This document shows positions 1 through 8,667 of a stretch of 27,483 nt of DNA, one piece after another. Under the pieces are notes generated by a model. It ran no database searches. It was not told the origin of the DNA and saw only the letters and a program-made list of their open reading frames with translations. The translations under genes were made by a program, and so were the position numbers. Source of the DNA: an uncultured Erysipelotrichaceae bacterium (GTDB taxonomy: Bacteria > Bacillota_I > Bacilli_A > RF39 > UBA660); NCBI GenBank assembly GCA_902795975.1, contig CADBNE010000027.1:1-27483 (forward strand), read 5' to 3'. Numbering within the stretch: position 1 is the first letter of the stretch; each line of letters begins with the position of its first letter.

Positions 1-324
1 AAATTAAATAAAATTTTATGTGGTATCCGTAATATGGATAAATTACCACAAGCTATGTTTATCGTAGATCCAAGTAAAGAAGAAATTGCTATTAGAGAAG
101 CAAGAAAATTAAATATCCCTGTATTTGGTATCGTAGATACTAACTGTGATCCAGATATGGTAGATTATGTTATTCCTGCTAACGATGATGCTATTCGTGC
201 TGTTAAATTAATTATCGGTGTTATGAATAATGCTATTATCGAAGCTAATGGTGGTAAAATAACTGACTATAGTGGTAAAGCTGAAGAAAACGGAAGCGAT
301 ATTATGAAACGTGCTGTTGAATAA
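1..324 (+). CDS. rpsB: 30S ribosomal protein S2, 3' part of the core
   Basis: This is the C-terminal half of the S2 core; the gene begins before the window. The frame is open from base 1 and encodes [20 protein letters not shown], then IVDTNCDP and [12 protein letters not shown], all hallmarks of S2. S2 sits on the back of the 30S subunit and is needed for initiation on leadered mRNA. It is followed by tsf, the usual bacterial pair. The frame stops at a TAA (322-324) directly after the normal end of the S2 core, but the same frame stays open for another 96 codons of protein-like sequence, listed separately. The ATG at 34 is internal to the gene and is not a start. Family identity is clear; whether translation truly ends at 324 is uncertain. 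Confidence 0.95.
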   Translation, partial: KLNKILCGIRNMDKLPQAMFIVDPSKEEIAIREARKLNIPVFGIVDTNCDPDMVDYVIPANDDAIRAVKLIIGVMNNAIIEANGGKITDYSGKAEENGSDIMKRAVE

Positions 325-615
325 GTTAAGAGAAAAGAAGATAAGAAACCATTCGAAAGAAAACCATTTGATAAAAAACCATTTGATAAAAATAAGAATT
401 TTAAAAAACCATTCAATAAAGTAGAAAAAGATGTAAAAGAAAGTCCTAAAGCAGAAGCTAAAGAAGAAAAAGTTGAAGCTGTTGAAACTAAAAAAGCCGT
501 TAAAGAAGATTTATCTTCAAAGACAGTTTCAGAATTAAGAGAATTAGCAAAAGCTAAAGATATTAAAGGATATTCTACAATGAAAAAAGCTGAATTATTA
601 GAAGCTTTAAAATAA
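325..615 (+). pseudogene. In-frame C-terminal extension of rpsB beyond a TAA codon (SAP/Rho-N-like end)
   Basis: This continues the rpsB frame after the TAA at 322-324 and runs 96 codons to a second TAA at 613-615. It starts with a Lys-rich tract of KPF repeats (KPFERKPFDKKPFDK), passes through an acidic/basic Ala-Glu-Lys linker, and ends with a helix-turn-helix-like module, LRELAKAKDIKGYSTMKKAE, resembling the SAP/Rho N-terminal nucleic-acid-binding fold. No start codon with a ribosome site lies near its beginning, so it would be made only by readthrough or in a version of the gene without the stop. The coding character (frame, codon choice, clean module end) argues that it is or was translated as part of S2. 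A single G-to-T change (GAA to TAA) would explain the stop. Assembly error is the main alternative. Confidence 0.7.
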
Positions 616-628
616 AAAGAATACTACA

Positions 629-658
629 AAGGATGGGTTAATAACTCATCCTTGTTTT
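629..658 (+). terminator. Hairpin between rpsB and tsf (attenuator or weak terminator)
   Basis: An 11-bp stem (629-639 with 643-653, one G-T pair) has a 3-nt loop and is followed by GTTTTATT. The broken U tract suggests partial termination or mRNA processing between rpsB and tsf. Confidence 0.6.
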
Positions 659-682
659 ATTATTAAATAGAGGAGGATATAT

Positions 683-1561
683 ATGATTAGTGCAAGTTTA
701 ATCAAAGAATTAAGAGAAAAAACTAATGCTGGTATGATGGATTGTAAAAAAGCATTAGAAGCTACTGAAGGTAATTTAGATGCAGCAGTAGATTGGTTAA
801 GAGAAAAGGGTATTTCTAAAGCTGCTAAAAAAGCTGATAGAATTGCTGCTGAAGGTTTAGCTTCAGTTAAAATTAATGGTAATGTTGCTGCTATAGTAGA
901 AGTTAACTCAGAAACAGATTTCGTTGCTAAAAATGCTGAATTTATTTCATTAGTTGATACTATATTAGATGCTATCTTAGCTAATGAAGTATCTACAGTT
1001 GAAGAAGTTTTAGCACTTCCTGCTGTTGAAGGTACTATTAATGATTTAATCATTAGTAAAACAGCTACTATTGGTGAAAAATTAAGTTTCAGAAGATTTG
1101 AAAGAGTTGTTAAAACTGATTCACAATCATTCGGAGAATATATTCATATGAATGGTAAAATTGCTGTTTTAACTATTGTTGAAGGAGCTAATGCTGAAGT
1201 TGCTAAAGATGTATCTATGCATTCAGCTGCTATGAGACCTCAATTTGTTAAATCAAGTGATGTACCAACTGAAACATTAGAAAAAGAAATGAAAATAATT
1301 AAAGAACAATTATTAAATGAAGGAAAACCTGAAAATGTAATTGAAGAAAGAATTATGCCTGGTAAAGTTAAAGCTTACTATGAAGAAGTATGCTTAGAAA
1401 ATCAAGCTTTCGTTAAAGGTGATGGTGAAACAGTTGCTACTTATGTTGCTAACAACGGAGGAAGCATTGTTAACATGATTAGATACGAAGTTGGAGAAGG
1501 TATAGAGAAAAAAGAAGAAAACTTTGCTGAAGAAGTTGCTAAACAAATACAAGGAGCTTAA
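683..1561 (+). CDS. tsf: Elongation factor Ts
   Basis: EF-Ts is the guanine-nucleotide exchange factor for EF-Tu; it displaces GDP so EF-Tu can reload GTP in the cytoplasm. The 292-residue product has the usual family length. The N-terminal UBA-like region reads LREKTNAGMMDCKKAL (about residues 10-25), and the core signature EVNSETDFVAKN lies near residues 73-84; both contact EF-Tu. The start ATG at 683 follows a strong GAGGAGG at 671-677. It lies downstream of rpsB, and a terminator hairpin overlaps its stop codon. Nothing unusual is seen. Confidence 0.98.
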   Translation: MISASLIKELREKTNAGMMDCKKALEATEGNLDAAVDWLREKGISKAAKKADRIAAEGLASVKINGNVAAIVEVNSETDFVAKNAEFISLVDTILDAILANEVSTVEEVLALPAVEGTINDLIISKTATIGEKLSFRRFERVVKTDSQSFGEYIHMNGKIAVLTIVEGANAEVAKDVSMHSAAMRPQFVKSSDVPTETLEKEMKIIKEQLLNEGKPENVIEERIMPGKVKAYYEEVCLENQAFVKGDGETVATYVANNGGSIVNMIRYEVGEGIEKKEENFAEEVAKQIQGA

Positions 1562-1578
1562 TCCTTGTATTTTTTTTG
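1545..1578 (+). terminator. Rho-independent terminator of rpsB-tsf
   Basis: A perfect 11-bp stem, AAATACAAGGA (1545-1555) with 1562-1572, encloses the loop GCTTAA, which contains the tsf stop codon, and runs into a U tract. The end of tsf is therefore part of the terminator. Confidence 0.9.
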
Positions 1579-1584
1579 TTAAAA

Positions 1585-1593
1585 TGGTATTAT
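1585..1593 (+). promoter_or_regulatory. Possible extended -10 promoter for the 1620 gene
   Basis: TGGTATTAT resembles an extended -10 element (TGn-TATAAT) and lies 27 nt before the start codon, just after the tsf terminator. No clear -35 is seen at the usual distance. The same TGG-plus-TATAAT form precedes murG. Confidence 0.4.
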
Positions 1594-1619
1594 ATATCAC
1601 GTGTAAAAGGGGAGTTAAT

Positions 1620-2339
1620 ATGAATCAATGGAATCCATTAATTACAACTGATGAAGTAAAAAGAAAATATAAAATATTTATGTCTAGATATGGAGATAAA
1701 TTTTCTGATCAATTAAAAAAAGAAATGGATATCCATTTTGTTAAAAGAGCAGGAAAATTTGATAATCCTACAGATTTTTATCAATTGTATGATTATTTTG
1801 GAATAATACCTGATGATGTAAATATGTATATATATCATTTGAATGCTATAAAAGAAAGATTTAATTTAAATAGTAATATCCTTGAAATAGCAGGAGGGTC
1901 TTATCCATCATTTGCTAGAAGAGTTGCTCGTGAACAACTTAAAACAGGTATTGGTACTATTACAGTATATGACCCTAAATTGGTAACTAATCATTCATAT
2001 AAATATAGTAATTTAAAATTATATCCAGAAAAATTTGATTCTAGTGTTGATGTATCTAATTTTGATTTATTAGTAGGTATTATGCCATGTAATGCTACTG
2101 ATGAGATGATTGATGCTATATATAAATATAATAAAGATTTTTATATATCATTTTGTGGATGTAGTTCTTATAATTTTTTTAATTTCTTTTTAGGTATGCC
2201 ATTACCTAGTTATTATAATCAAATAGAGTATTTAAAATCTGTATGTGAAGAAAAAAAATTAGGTGAATTAATGGTTGAATATTTACCAGATAAATATAAT
2301 ATAGAATATCCAGTTGTATATAATAAAAGGAAGATTTAA
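1620..2339 (+). CDS. Hypothetical protein, SAM-methyltransferase-like fold
   Basis: A 239-residue soluble protein without a signal peptide or membrane segment. I chose ATG 1620 because GGGGAG lies just upstream (1609-1614); a longer frame reaches back into the tsf terminator and is unlikely. The segment NILEIAGGSYPSFARRVA (about residues 87-104) resembles motif I of a Rossmann-type SAM-binding site, followed at strand distance by ITVYDP (a possible acidic motif II) and by FDLLVGIMPCNAT (a motif IV-like position). That suggests a methyltransferase-like protein, but I do not recognise the family or substrate. It is a single-gene unit between a tsf terminator and a shared convergent terminator. 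Confidence 0.75.
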   Translation: MNQWNPLITTDEVKRKYKIFMSRYGDKFSDQLKKEMDIHFVKRAGKFDNPTDFYQLYDYFGIIPDDVNMYIYHLNAIKERFNLNSNILEIAGGSYPSFARRVAREQLKTGIGTITVYDPKLVTNHSYKYSNLKLYPEKFDSSVDVSNFDLLVGIMPCNATDEMIDAIYKYNKDFYISFCGCSSYNFFNFFLGMPLPSYYNQIEYLKSVCEEKKLGELMVEYLPDKYNIEYPVVYNKRKI

Positions 2340-2351
2340 TCTTCCTTTTTT
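2325..2351. terminator. Bidirectional terminator shared by convergent genes
   Basis: A perfect 11-bp stem, AAAAGGAAGAT (2325-2335) with 2339-2349, has a TTA loop, with A and T runs on the two sides so it works in both directions. The stop codons of both convergent genes overlap in the loop and its edge (2336-2339). Confidence 0.9.
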
Positions 2352-2929
2352 GCTATTAAAATATTGTCTAACTCTTTAAAATTTAATATATAATTACTTA
2401 GTATTTCTTTTATATTTATATTATCTTGTATATTAAATATATAAGTAACATTAGAATTAAATTCTTTACTTATAACATTAGCATCTTTAAGTAAATAATC
2501 TATTTGTTTAATATTATCATATGTAAATTCAATACTTATTTTTTTACCTTTTATTAATTCTATTATTTTACTATTATTTATAGATTCACAAACACTATTT
2601 GTATATGCTCTTACTAATCCTCCAGCACCTAATTTAATACCTCCAAAATATCTTATTACAATAGCTATTACATGATCTAAGTTATTTTGTTCTAATACAT
2701 TTAATATAGGCATACCTGCAGTCCCTCCTGGTTCACCATCATCAGAAAATCTTTTAGTATTATCAAATATATACGCATAACAGTAGTGAGTAGCATCTTT
2801 ATACTCTTTTTTAACATTATTTATTATATTATCTATTTCATCTAATGAATTAATAGGTATTAATTCACAATAAAATTTAGATTTATTTATTTCTATTAAT
2901 GTAGTAGTTTTAGTATTAATTGAATACAT
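2336..2929 (-). CDS. yigZ: YigZ/IMPACT (UPF0029) family protein
   Basis: A 197-residue protein of the YigZ/IMPACT family, relatives of a eukaryotic translational regulator. The signature RFSDDGEPGGTAGMPIL (about residues 60-76) and VIRYFGGIKLGAGGLVRAY (about residues 91-109) are diagnostic. The C-terminal part would be the small ferredoxin-like domain that follows in this family. The biochemical role is unsettled; a function linked to ribosome or RNA binding is proposed from the fold. The start at 2929 is supported by GGTGAT just upstream on the minus strand. It is convergent with the 1620 gene and divergent from the serine hydrolase gene. Length and motifs are normal. Confidence 0.93.
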   Translation of the reverse strand: MYSINTKTTTLIEINKSKFYCELIPINSLDEIDNIINNVKKEYKDATHYCYAYIFDNTKRFSDDGEPGGTAGMPILNVLEQNNLDHVIAIVIRYFGGIKLGAGGLVRAYTNSVCESINNSKIIELIKGKKISIEFTYDNIKQIDYLLKDANVISKEFNSNVTYIFNIQDNINIKEILSNYILNFKELDNILIAKKED

Positions 2930-3017
2930 AATATCACCACTAAAATTATATCTTATTAAATTTTTTTTATCAATATAACTATACTATATAATATATAAAT
3001 GTTAAAATATAAGTGTG

Positions 3018-4070
3018 ATGAATATGCAAGAACAATTAGAAAAGTATTTAAAAAGAAAAGTAAATGAAAAAGTTTTTCCAGGATGTGCTTATTATATATA
3101 TTGTGACAATGAAGAATATATAGGTTGTGTAGGTAATAAATCAATAATACCTAATATCGAAAAAAATAGTATAGATACATTATATGATATAGCTAGTTTA
3201 TCTAAATTATTAGTAACAAATTTATTAATAAGTATTCTACTTCAAGAAGATAGAATAAAATTAGATGATAAAGTAATAGACTATTTACCTAAATTTAAAT
3301 ATGATAATGTATTAATTCTACATTTATTAACACATTCATCTGGTATAAAAGTATTATATGATAAAAATAGTATAAAAAGTAAAGATGATTTTTATACTAA
3401 TATAGAATTAGAATATAATCCAGGTGGATATGCTAAATATAGTGATATTAATTTTATATTATTAGGTTTTATAATAGAAAATATATATGGTGAAAGTTTA
3501 GATGTATTAGCACGTAAATATATATTTTCTAAACTAGATATGAATGATACAACATATAATCCAAAAGATAAGTATTTATGTGCTCCTACAGAAATAATAG
3601 ATAATAATTTATTACAAGGTATAGTAGATGATGAAAAAGCAAGATATTTAAATGGTGTATCAGGTAATTCAGGGGTATTTAGTACTATTAAAGATATATC
3701 ACATTTTATTAAATTAATATTAAATGATGGATATTATAATGGTAAAAAAATAATAGATAAAAAATATATTGATTTATGGTTTACACCATTATTTATTGAT
3801 AATGAAGATGTAAGAAGAACTATAGGATGGGCTTATGGTAAATCATCATTTTTATGTAATAAATTTTGTTCTGATGATACTATAGTACATACTAGTTTTA
3901 CTGGATGTCATATAGTTATAGATAGAGCAAATGAATTAGGTATAGTGATATTATCTAATAGAATACATCCTACTAGGGATAATACTAAGTTATTAAAAGA
4001 AAGAGCTAATATAAATAATTATATATATAAATTATTAGTTAGTTATGGAAAAATATATCAGGTGATTTAA
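3018..4070 (+). CDS. Serine hydrolase, class C beta-lactamase/penicillin-binding-protein-like
   Basis: A 350-residue beta-lactamase family (PF00144-type) protein. The nucleophile motif SxxK is seen as DIASLSKLL (about residues 58-66), the second motif YxN-like as YSDIN (about residue 142), and a C-terminal HTSFTG element (about residue 296) fits the third active-site motif. HLLTHSSGI is a typical family landmark. There is no signal peptide, so it may be a cytoplasmic esterase or peptidase rather than a resistance enzyme. The start is uncertain between GTG 3015, ATG 3018 and ATG 3024; I prefer 3018, though the ribosome site is weak. Its stop overlaps the uvrC start by one base (TAATG), so the two genes are likely cotranscribed and translationally coupled. 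Confidence 0.88.
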   Translation: MNMQEQLEKYLKRKVNEKVFPGCAYYIYCDNEEYIGCVGNKSIIPNIEKNSIDTLYDIASLSKLLVTNLLISILLQEDRIKLDDKVIDYLPKFKYDNVLILHLLTHSSGIKVLYDKNSIKSKDDFYTNIELEYNPGGYAKYSDINFILLGFIIENIYGESLDVLARKYIFSKLDMNDTTYNPKDKYLCAPTEIIDNNLLQGIVDDEKARYLNGVSGNSGVFSTIKDISHFIKLILNDGYYNGKKIIDKKYIDLWFTPLFIDNEDVRRTIGWAYGKSSFLCNKFCSDDTIVHTSFTGCHIVIDRANELGIVILSNRIHPTRDNTKLLKERANINNYIYKLLVSYGKIYQVI

Positions 4071-5836
4071 TGAATAAAATAAAAGAAAAATTATCTTTAT
4101 TACCTATGTTACCAGGTTGTTATTTAATGAAAAATAAAGATGGTAATATTATATATATAGGTAAAGCAAAAAAATTAAAAAATAGAGTTAATTCATATTT
4201 TAGAGGTACTCATACAGGTAAAACAGCTAGATTAGTTAGTGAAATAGATGACTTTGAATATATTACTGTAAATAGTGAAGTAGAATCATTAATTTTAGAA
4301 AATAATTTAATTAAACAATATAATCCTAAATATAATATATTGCTTAAAGATGATAAAAGTTATCCATATATAGAATTAACTAGTGATAATGTACCAAGAT
4401 TAAAAGTAGTTAGAACATTAACTAGAAAGAAAAATCAAAAGAATTTATATGGACCATATCCTAATGTAACAGCAGCACGTAATGTAGTTAATTTATTAAA
4501 TAGAATGTATCCATTAAGAAAATGTAATACATATGAAGATAAACTATGTCTTTATTATCATATAGGACAATGTTTAGGATATTGTAATATAGATGTACCA
4601 AAAAATACTATAGATAATATGAAAGAAGAAGTTATTAGATTTTTAAAAGGTGATCATAGTTTAATAACTAATAAAATTAAAGAAGAAATGGAAAAATATA
4701 GTAGTAATTTAGAGTTTGAAAAAGCATTAGAAATGAAACAATTACTAGATTATATTAATGTTATATCTACTCATCAACAAGTAGAAACTAAGGATAATAT
4801 AGATAGAGATGTATTTGGTTATTATGAAGATAAGGGATATTTAAGTATACAAGTATTCTTTATAAGAGGTGCGAAAATAATAGAAAGGCATTCTAAAATA
4901 GTACCATTAATTGATGATGTAGATAGTGTTTTAACAACATATATTGCTAATTTTTATAAAAATGTATTATTACCTAAAGAAGTATTAGTTCCAGATGTTG
5001 TATCTAGTGATACATTAAGTGAATACTTAAGTGCTAATATAGTTATTCCACAAAAAGGTGATAAGAAAAAATTAATAGAGTTAGCATGTGAAAATGCTAA
5101 AATAGCTTTAAATGAGAATTTTGAATTAATTAAAAGAGATGAAGTAAAAACTAGTGACGCTAATGAAGAATTAAGAAAAGTATTAGGACTTGATAGTTTA
5201 GATAGAATAGAAATATTTGATAATGCTCATTTATTTGGTACTTATAATGTATCTGGTATGGTTGTATTTATAGATGGTAAACCAGCTAAGAATGAATATA
5301 GAAAATATAAAATAAGTGTAGATCAAAATGATGACTATGGTACTATGAAAGAAGTATTATATAGAAGATATTTTAGAGTACTAAAAGATAATTTAACTAA
5401 ACCAGATTTAATAATAGTAGATGGTGGATTAGGACAAGTAAATGTAGCTTTAGAAGTAGTAAGAAGTTTAGGATTTAATATACCTATAGTAGGATTAAAG
5501 AAAGACGATAGACATGCTACTAGTAAACTTATAACTGATACTTTAGAATATGATATAGATAGAAGAAGTAATTTATTTTATTTACTTGAAAGAATGCAAG
5601 ATGAAGTACATGAGTTTACAATTAATTATCATAAGCAAATAAGAAGTAAAGGTAGTCTATCTAGTATATTAGATAGTGTAGAAGGTATAGGAGATAAAAG
5701 ACGTAAGTTATTACTTAAGAAATATCGTACAATTACTAAGATGAAAGAAGCTAGTATAGAGGAATTAGAAGAGATATTACCTAATAATGTAGCACAAGAT
5801 TTATATAGTTTTTTAAGTGAATATAGTACTGAATAA
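4070..5836 (+). CDS. uvrC: Excinuclease ABC subunit C
   Basis: UvrC makes the dual incisions beside a DNA lesion after UvrA and UvrB load, in nucleotide excision repair. The 588 residues match family length. The N-terminal GIY-YIG nuclease appears as GCY (16-18) and YIGKAK (29-34), with the catalytic Arg in LKNRV (near 39) and Glu in EVESLILENN (near 76). A UVR UvrB-binding segment lies near residues 200-230 (NLEFEKALEMKQLLDYI). The RNase H-like second nuclease shows FDNAHLFGTYNVSGMVVF and IIVDGGLGQ, and a helix-hairpin-helix is seen at ILDSVEGIGDKRRKLLLKKY. AGGTGAT lies just upstream of the ATG. It overlaps the serine hydrolase gene by one base. Confidence 0.98.
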   Translation: MNKIKEKLSLLPMLPGCYLMKNKDGNIIYIGKAKKLKNRVNSYFRGTHTGKTARLVSEIDDFEYITVNSEVESLILENNLIKQYNPKYNILLKDDKSYPYIELTSDNVPRLKVVRTLTRKKNQKNLYGPYPNVTAARNVVNLLNRMYPLRKCNTYEDKLCLYYHIGQCLGYCNIDVPKNTIDNMKEEVIRFLKGDHSLITNKIKEEMEKYSSNLEFEKALEMKQLLDYINVISTHQQVETKDNIDRDVFGYYEDKGYLSIQVFFIRGAKIIERHSKIVPLIDDVDSVLTTYIANFYKNVLLPKEVLVPDVVSSDTLSEYLSANIVIPQKGDKKKLIELACENAKIALNENFELIKRDEVKTSDANEELRKVLGLDSLDRIEIFDNAHLFGTYNVSGMVVFIDGKPAKNEYRKYKISVDQNDDYGTMKEVLYRRYFRVLKDNLTKPDLIIVDGGLGQVNVALEVVRSLGFNIPIVGLKKDDRHATSKLITDTLEYDIDRRSNLFYLLERMQDEVHEFTINYHKQIRSKGSLSSILDSVEGIGDKRRKLLLKKYRTITKMKEASIEELEEILPNNVAQDLYSFLSEYSTE

Positions 5837-5912
5837 TTAGTATTTTATTTTACATTATATAGGTTAATAATAGACTATATATTATATTTACTATATATTT
5901 TGCATATAATTA

Positions 5913-5921
5913 TGGTATAAT
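5913..5921 (+). promoter_or_regulatory. Extended -10 promoter upstream of murG
   Basis: TGGTATAAT is a consensus extended -10 element located 19 nt before the murG start; AAGGAG (5927-5932) follows as the ribosome site. No good -35 is seen at 17 nt, as expected for extended -10 promoters. A weak AT-rich stem (5856-5862 with 5875-5881) lies between uvrC and this site. Confidence 0.6.
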
Positions 5922-5939
5922 TATATAAGGAGTGGTAAG

Positions 5940-7019
5940 ATGCGAGTAGTTATTAGTGCTGGAGGTACAGGAGGACATATATATCCTGCTTTAGCAATTT
6001 TAAATAAAATAAAAGAACACGAACCAAATAGTGAATTTTTATATATTGGAACACATAATAGAATGGAAAAAGATATAGTACCTAACAAAGGTATTCCTTT
6101 TGAAACAATTGAAATATATGGATTTAATAGAAAACATTTACTTAAAAATTTTAAAACATTATCATGTTTAATTAAAAGTAAGAAAAAAGTAAAAAAATTA
6201 ATTAAAGAGTTTAATCCAGATATTGCTATTGGTGTAGGTGGTTATGTTACAGTACCTGTTATTGAGTGTGCTAAAAAACTTGGTGTAAAGACTTTTGTTC
6301 ATGAACAAAATTCTATACCTGGTAAGGCTAATTTATATTTAGCTAAGTATGCAGATAAAATAGGTGTATCTATGCCATCAAGTGCTGATAAGTTTCCAGC
6401 TGATAAAGTAGTATTTACAGGTAATCCTTGTAGTGAAGATGCTATAAAAAAAGAAGCTATTCCAAAAAGTCAATTTGGATTATCAGATAATAAAAAATTA
6501 GTATTAATAGTAATGGGATCACTTGGTGCTGAATCAGTTAATGATGTGTTAGTTCAAGCATTACCAAATATAAAAAGAGATAATTATGAAATAGTATTTG
6601 TTACTGGAAAAGGTAGTTATGATAAAATATCTAAAATAAGTTTTCCAGATAATGTAAAGGTTGTACCATATATAGATGGTATGACAGGTTTAATGAAAAA
6701 TACAGACTTAATGATAACTCGTGCAGGAGCATCTACGTTAAGTGAGATAATAGCACTTAAAGTTCCATCAATATTAATACCTAGTCCATATGTACCAAAT
6801 AATCATCAATATATAAATGCCATGGACTTAGTAAATGCTAATGCTGCAGATATAATAGAAGAAAAAGATTTAACACCAGAAGCATTAGTAAAACATATGG
6901 ATGACTTATTATTTGATCATGATAGATTAGAAGAAATGAAAAAGAATTTATCTAGTTTAGCAATTTCAGATAGTGCTGAAAAAATATATGAAACTATAGA
7001 AAAACTAATAGGAAGATAA
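5940..7019 (+). CDS. murG: MurG, lipid II-forming GlcNAc transferase
   Basis: MurG transfers GlcNAc from UDP-GlcNAc to lipid I, making lipid II at the inner face of the membrane. The 359 residues match the family. Gly-rich loops are seen as SAGGTGGHIYPALAI (residues 6-20) and GVGGYVTVP (near 97-105), with HEQNSIPGKAN in the N-domain. The C-domain UDP-sugar site shows VMGSLGAESVN and TRAGASTLSEI. The start ATG follows AAGGAG. It begins a likely operon with murB (6-nt gap) and divIB, so precursor synthesis is tied to septal assembly. No anomaly is seen. Confidence 0.98.
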   Translation: MRVVISAGGTGGHIYPALAILNKIKEHEPNSEFLYIGTHNRMEKDIVPNKGIPFETIEIYGFNRKHLLKNFKTLSCLIKSKKKVKKLIKEFNPDIAIGVGGYVTVPVIECAKKLGVKTFVHEQNSIPGKANLYLAKYADKIGVSMPSSADKFPADKVVFTGNPCSEDAIKKEAIPKSQFGLSDNKKLVLIVMGSLGAESVNDVLVQALPNIKRDNYEIVFVTGKGSYDKISKISFPDNVKVVPYIDGMTGLMKNTDLMITRAGASTLSEIIALKVPSILIPSPYVPNNHQYINAMDLVNANAADIIEEKDLTPEALVKHMDDLLFDHDRLEEMKKNLSSLAISDSAEKIYETIEKLIGR

Positions 7020-7024
7020 TTATT

Positions 7025-7921
7025 ATGAATATAATTGAAGAATTAAAAAAGTTAAGTGTTGGCAATGTAATAGAAAGTGCTAATTTAAAGAAATATACTA
7101 CTTATCATGCTGGTGGTATTGCAACAGCAATTGTTACACCAGATGATGAATATTCTTTAATTAAATTAATTCAATTTCTAAAAGATAATAATATAAAATA
7201 TAAAATTTTAGGAAGAGGATCAAACTTAATTTTTAAAAATGAAACCTATGATGGTGTTTTAATTAAATTAGATAAATTTGATAATATTGATATTGATGGT
7301 GTTGAAATAACTGCAGGAGCAGGGGTTCCACTTATAAAACTTGCTACAAGAGTATCTAGAATGGGATATACTGGATTAGAATTTGCAACAGGTATTCCAG
7401 GTAGTGTAGGTGGAGCTGTATATATGAATGCAGGAGCCTATAAGAGTGATATAGGATATGTACTTAAGAGTGCTAAAGTAATAACTCCTGATTTAAAAAT
7501 AAAAGAGTTAACTAACTATGATTTAGATTTTCATTATAGAACATCTTTCTTACAAAAAAATCCTGGATATATATGTATAAGCGCTACATTTATATTATCT
7601 AAGGGTAACGCAGATGAAATAATGCAATTAATTGAAGATCGTAGAAAAAGAAGATTAGAATCACAACCTTTAGAATATCCTTCAGCAGGTTCAGTATTTA
7701 GAAATCCAGAAGGGGATTATGCTGGAAGATTAATTGAAGAAATAGGATTTAAAGGTAAAAAAATTGGTGGTGCTATGGTAAGTGAAAAGCATGCTAATTT
7801 TATAATTAATTATGATAATGCTACTGGTGAAGACATAGTAGAATTAATAGAAACAATAAAAAAAGAGATAAAGGAAAAATATAATATTGATTTAAAGGTC
7901 GAACAAGAAATTGTAGAATAG
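7025..7921 (+). CDS. murB: UDP-N-acetylenolpyruvoylglucosamine reductase
   Basis: MurB uses FAD and NADPH to reduce UDP-GlcNAc-enolpyruvate to UDP-MurNAc in the cytoplasm. The 298 residues fit the short type II form. FAD-binding segments are seen in ILGRGSNLIF (near 61-70) and FATGIPGSVGGAVYMNAGAY (near 119-138). The substrate-site Arg is in HYRTSF, and the catalytic Ser in SAGSVFRNPEGDYAGRLIEE (near 220-239). KIGGAMVSEKHANFIIN closes the fold. It lies 5 nt after murG, ends in TAG, and is 10 nt before divIB. The ribosome site is poor (only TAATTATT upstream), which suggests coupling to murG translation. Confidence 0.97.
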   Translation: MNIIEELKKLSVGNVIESANLKKYTTYHAGGIATAIVTPDDEYSLIKLIQFLKDNNIKYKILGRGSNLIFKNETYDGVLIKLDKFDNIDIDGVEITAGAGVPLIKLATRVSRMGYTGLEFATGIPGSVGGAVYMNAGAYKSDIGYVLKSAKVITPDLKIKELTNYDLDFHYRTSFLQKNPGYICISATFILSKGNADEIMQLIEDRRKRRLESQPLEYPSAGSVFRNPEGDYAGRLIEEIGFKGKKIGGAMVSEKHANFIINYDNATGEDIVELIETIKKEIKEKYNIDLKVEQEIVE

Positions 7922-7931
7922 GACTATAATT

Positions 7932-8609
7932 ATGAAGAATAAAAAGATTAAAAGAAGAAAAATTAAATATAAAAATGTTACAGTTCTATTAACTATAGTA
8001 GCTATACTTTTAAGTATTTGTTTATTTATTACAAATGCTAGAGTTGAAAATATATATATAGAAGGTAATAGTATAATATCTGATCAACAAATAATTGATG
8101 AATTAGGTATACGTAATTATCCTAAAATAATAGCTATTAATAGAAAAAAAATGGAATCAAATTTAAATGATAATCCATATATAGAAAAAGTAGATATTAA
8201 GTATTCAAATTTTATGAGAGTAGTTAGTATTAAAGTAAAAGAAAATAGACCTTTATTATATTATCAATATGAAGAAAAATATTTATTATCTAATGGTAAA
8301 AGGGTTAAGGATAAGTATTCATTACCAACTCTTATTAACCAAACACCAGAAGATATATTAGAAAAATTATTAAAAAGATTGAATAAATTAGATGAAAATA
8401 TACTAGGAAGAATATCAGAAATAAAATATACTCCATCAAAAGTAAATGATAATTTATTTTATTTAACAATGAATGATGGTAATTTAGTATATGTTGATTT
8501 TAATACCTTTAATAAGCTTGGAAACTATCCAGATTATATAAAAGGATTAGATAATAAAAAAGGTGTTTTACATTTGGATAGTGGTGATTATTTAGAAATT
8601 TTTAAATAA
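7932..8609 (+). CDS. divIB: Cell division protein DivIB/FtsQ
   Basis: A bitopic divisome protein that links early FtsZ-ring proteins to septal peptidoglycan synthesis together with FtsL and DivIC. The 225 residues hold a basic cytoplasmic N-terminus (KKIKRRKIKYK), one membrane segment near residues 16-34 (VTVLLTIVAILLSICLFIT), then an extracytoplasmic POTRA domain starting VENIYIEGNSIISDQQIIDE with NPYIEKVDIKY and VSIKVKENRPLLYY. The remaining beta domain is compact, giving a somewhat short family member. It sits between murB and ftsA, the usual place in the division cluster. Confidence 0.93.
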   Translation: MKNKKIKRRKIKYKNVTVLLTIVAILLSICLFITNARVENIYIEGNSIISDQQIIDELGIRNYPKIIAINRKKMESNLNDNPYIEKVDIKYSNFMRVVSIKVKENRPLLYYQYEEKYLLSNGKRVKDKYSLPTLINQTPEDILEKLLKRLNKLDENILGRISEIKYTPSKVNDNLFYLTMNDGNLVYVDFNTFNKLGNYPDYIKGLDNKKGVLHLDSGDYLEIFK

Positions 8610-8667
8610 TTTATTGTAATTATTAAAAATATTTGATATTATTTAGATGTTAGAAGGAGTAGTTTAT

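Noticed and set aside
34..324. Separate small gene starting at ATG 34
   Set aside because: The frame is open upstream to base 1 with S2 sequence; the ATG is an internal Met of rpsB.
1524..1619. Longer N-terminus for the methyltransferase-like protein
   Set aside because: It would start inside tsf and translate the tsf terminator; ATG 1620 has a good ribosome site.
3018..4070. True beta-lactamase resistance gene
   Set aside because: The catalytic motifs fit the wide serine hydrolase family, but there is no signal peptide and the gene is coupled to uvrC, which does not suggest an acquired resistance gene.
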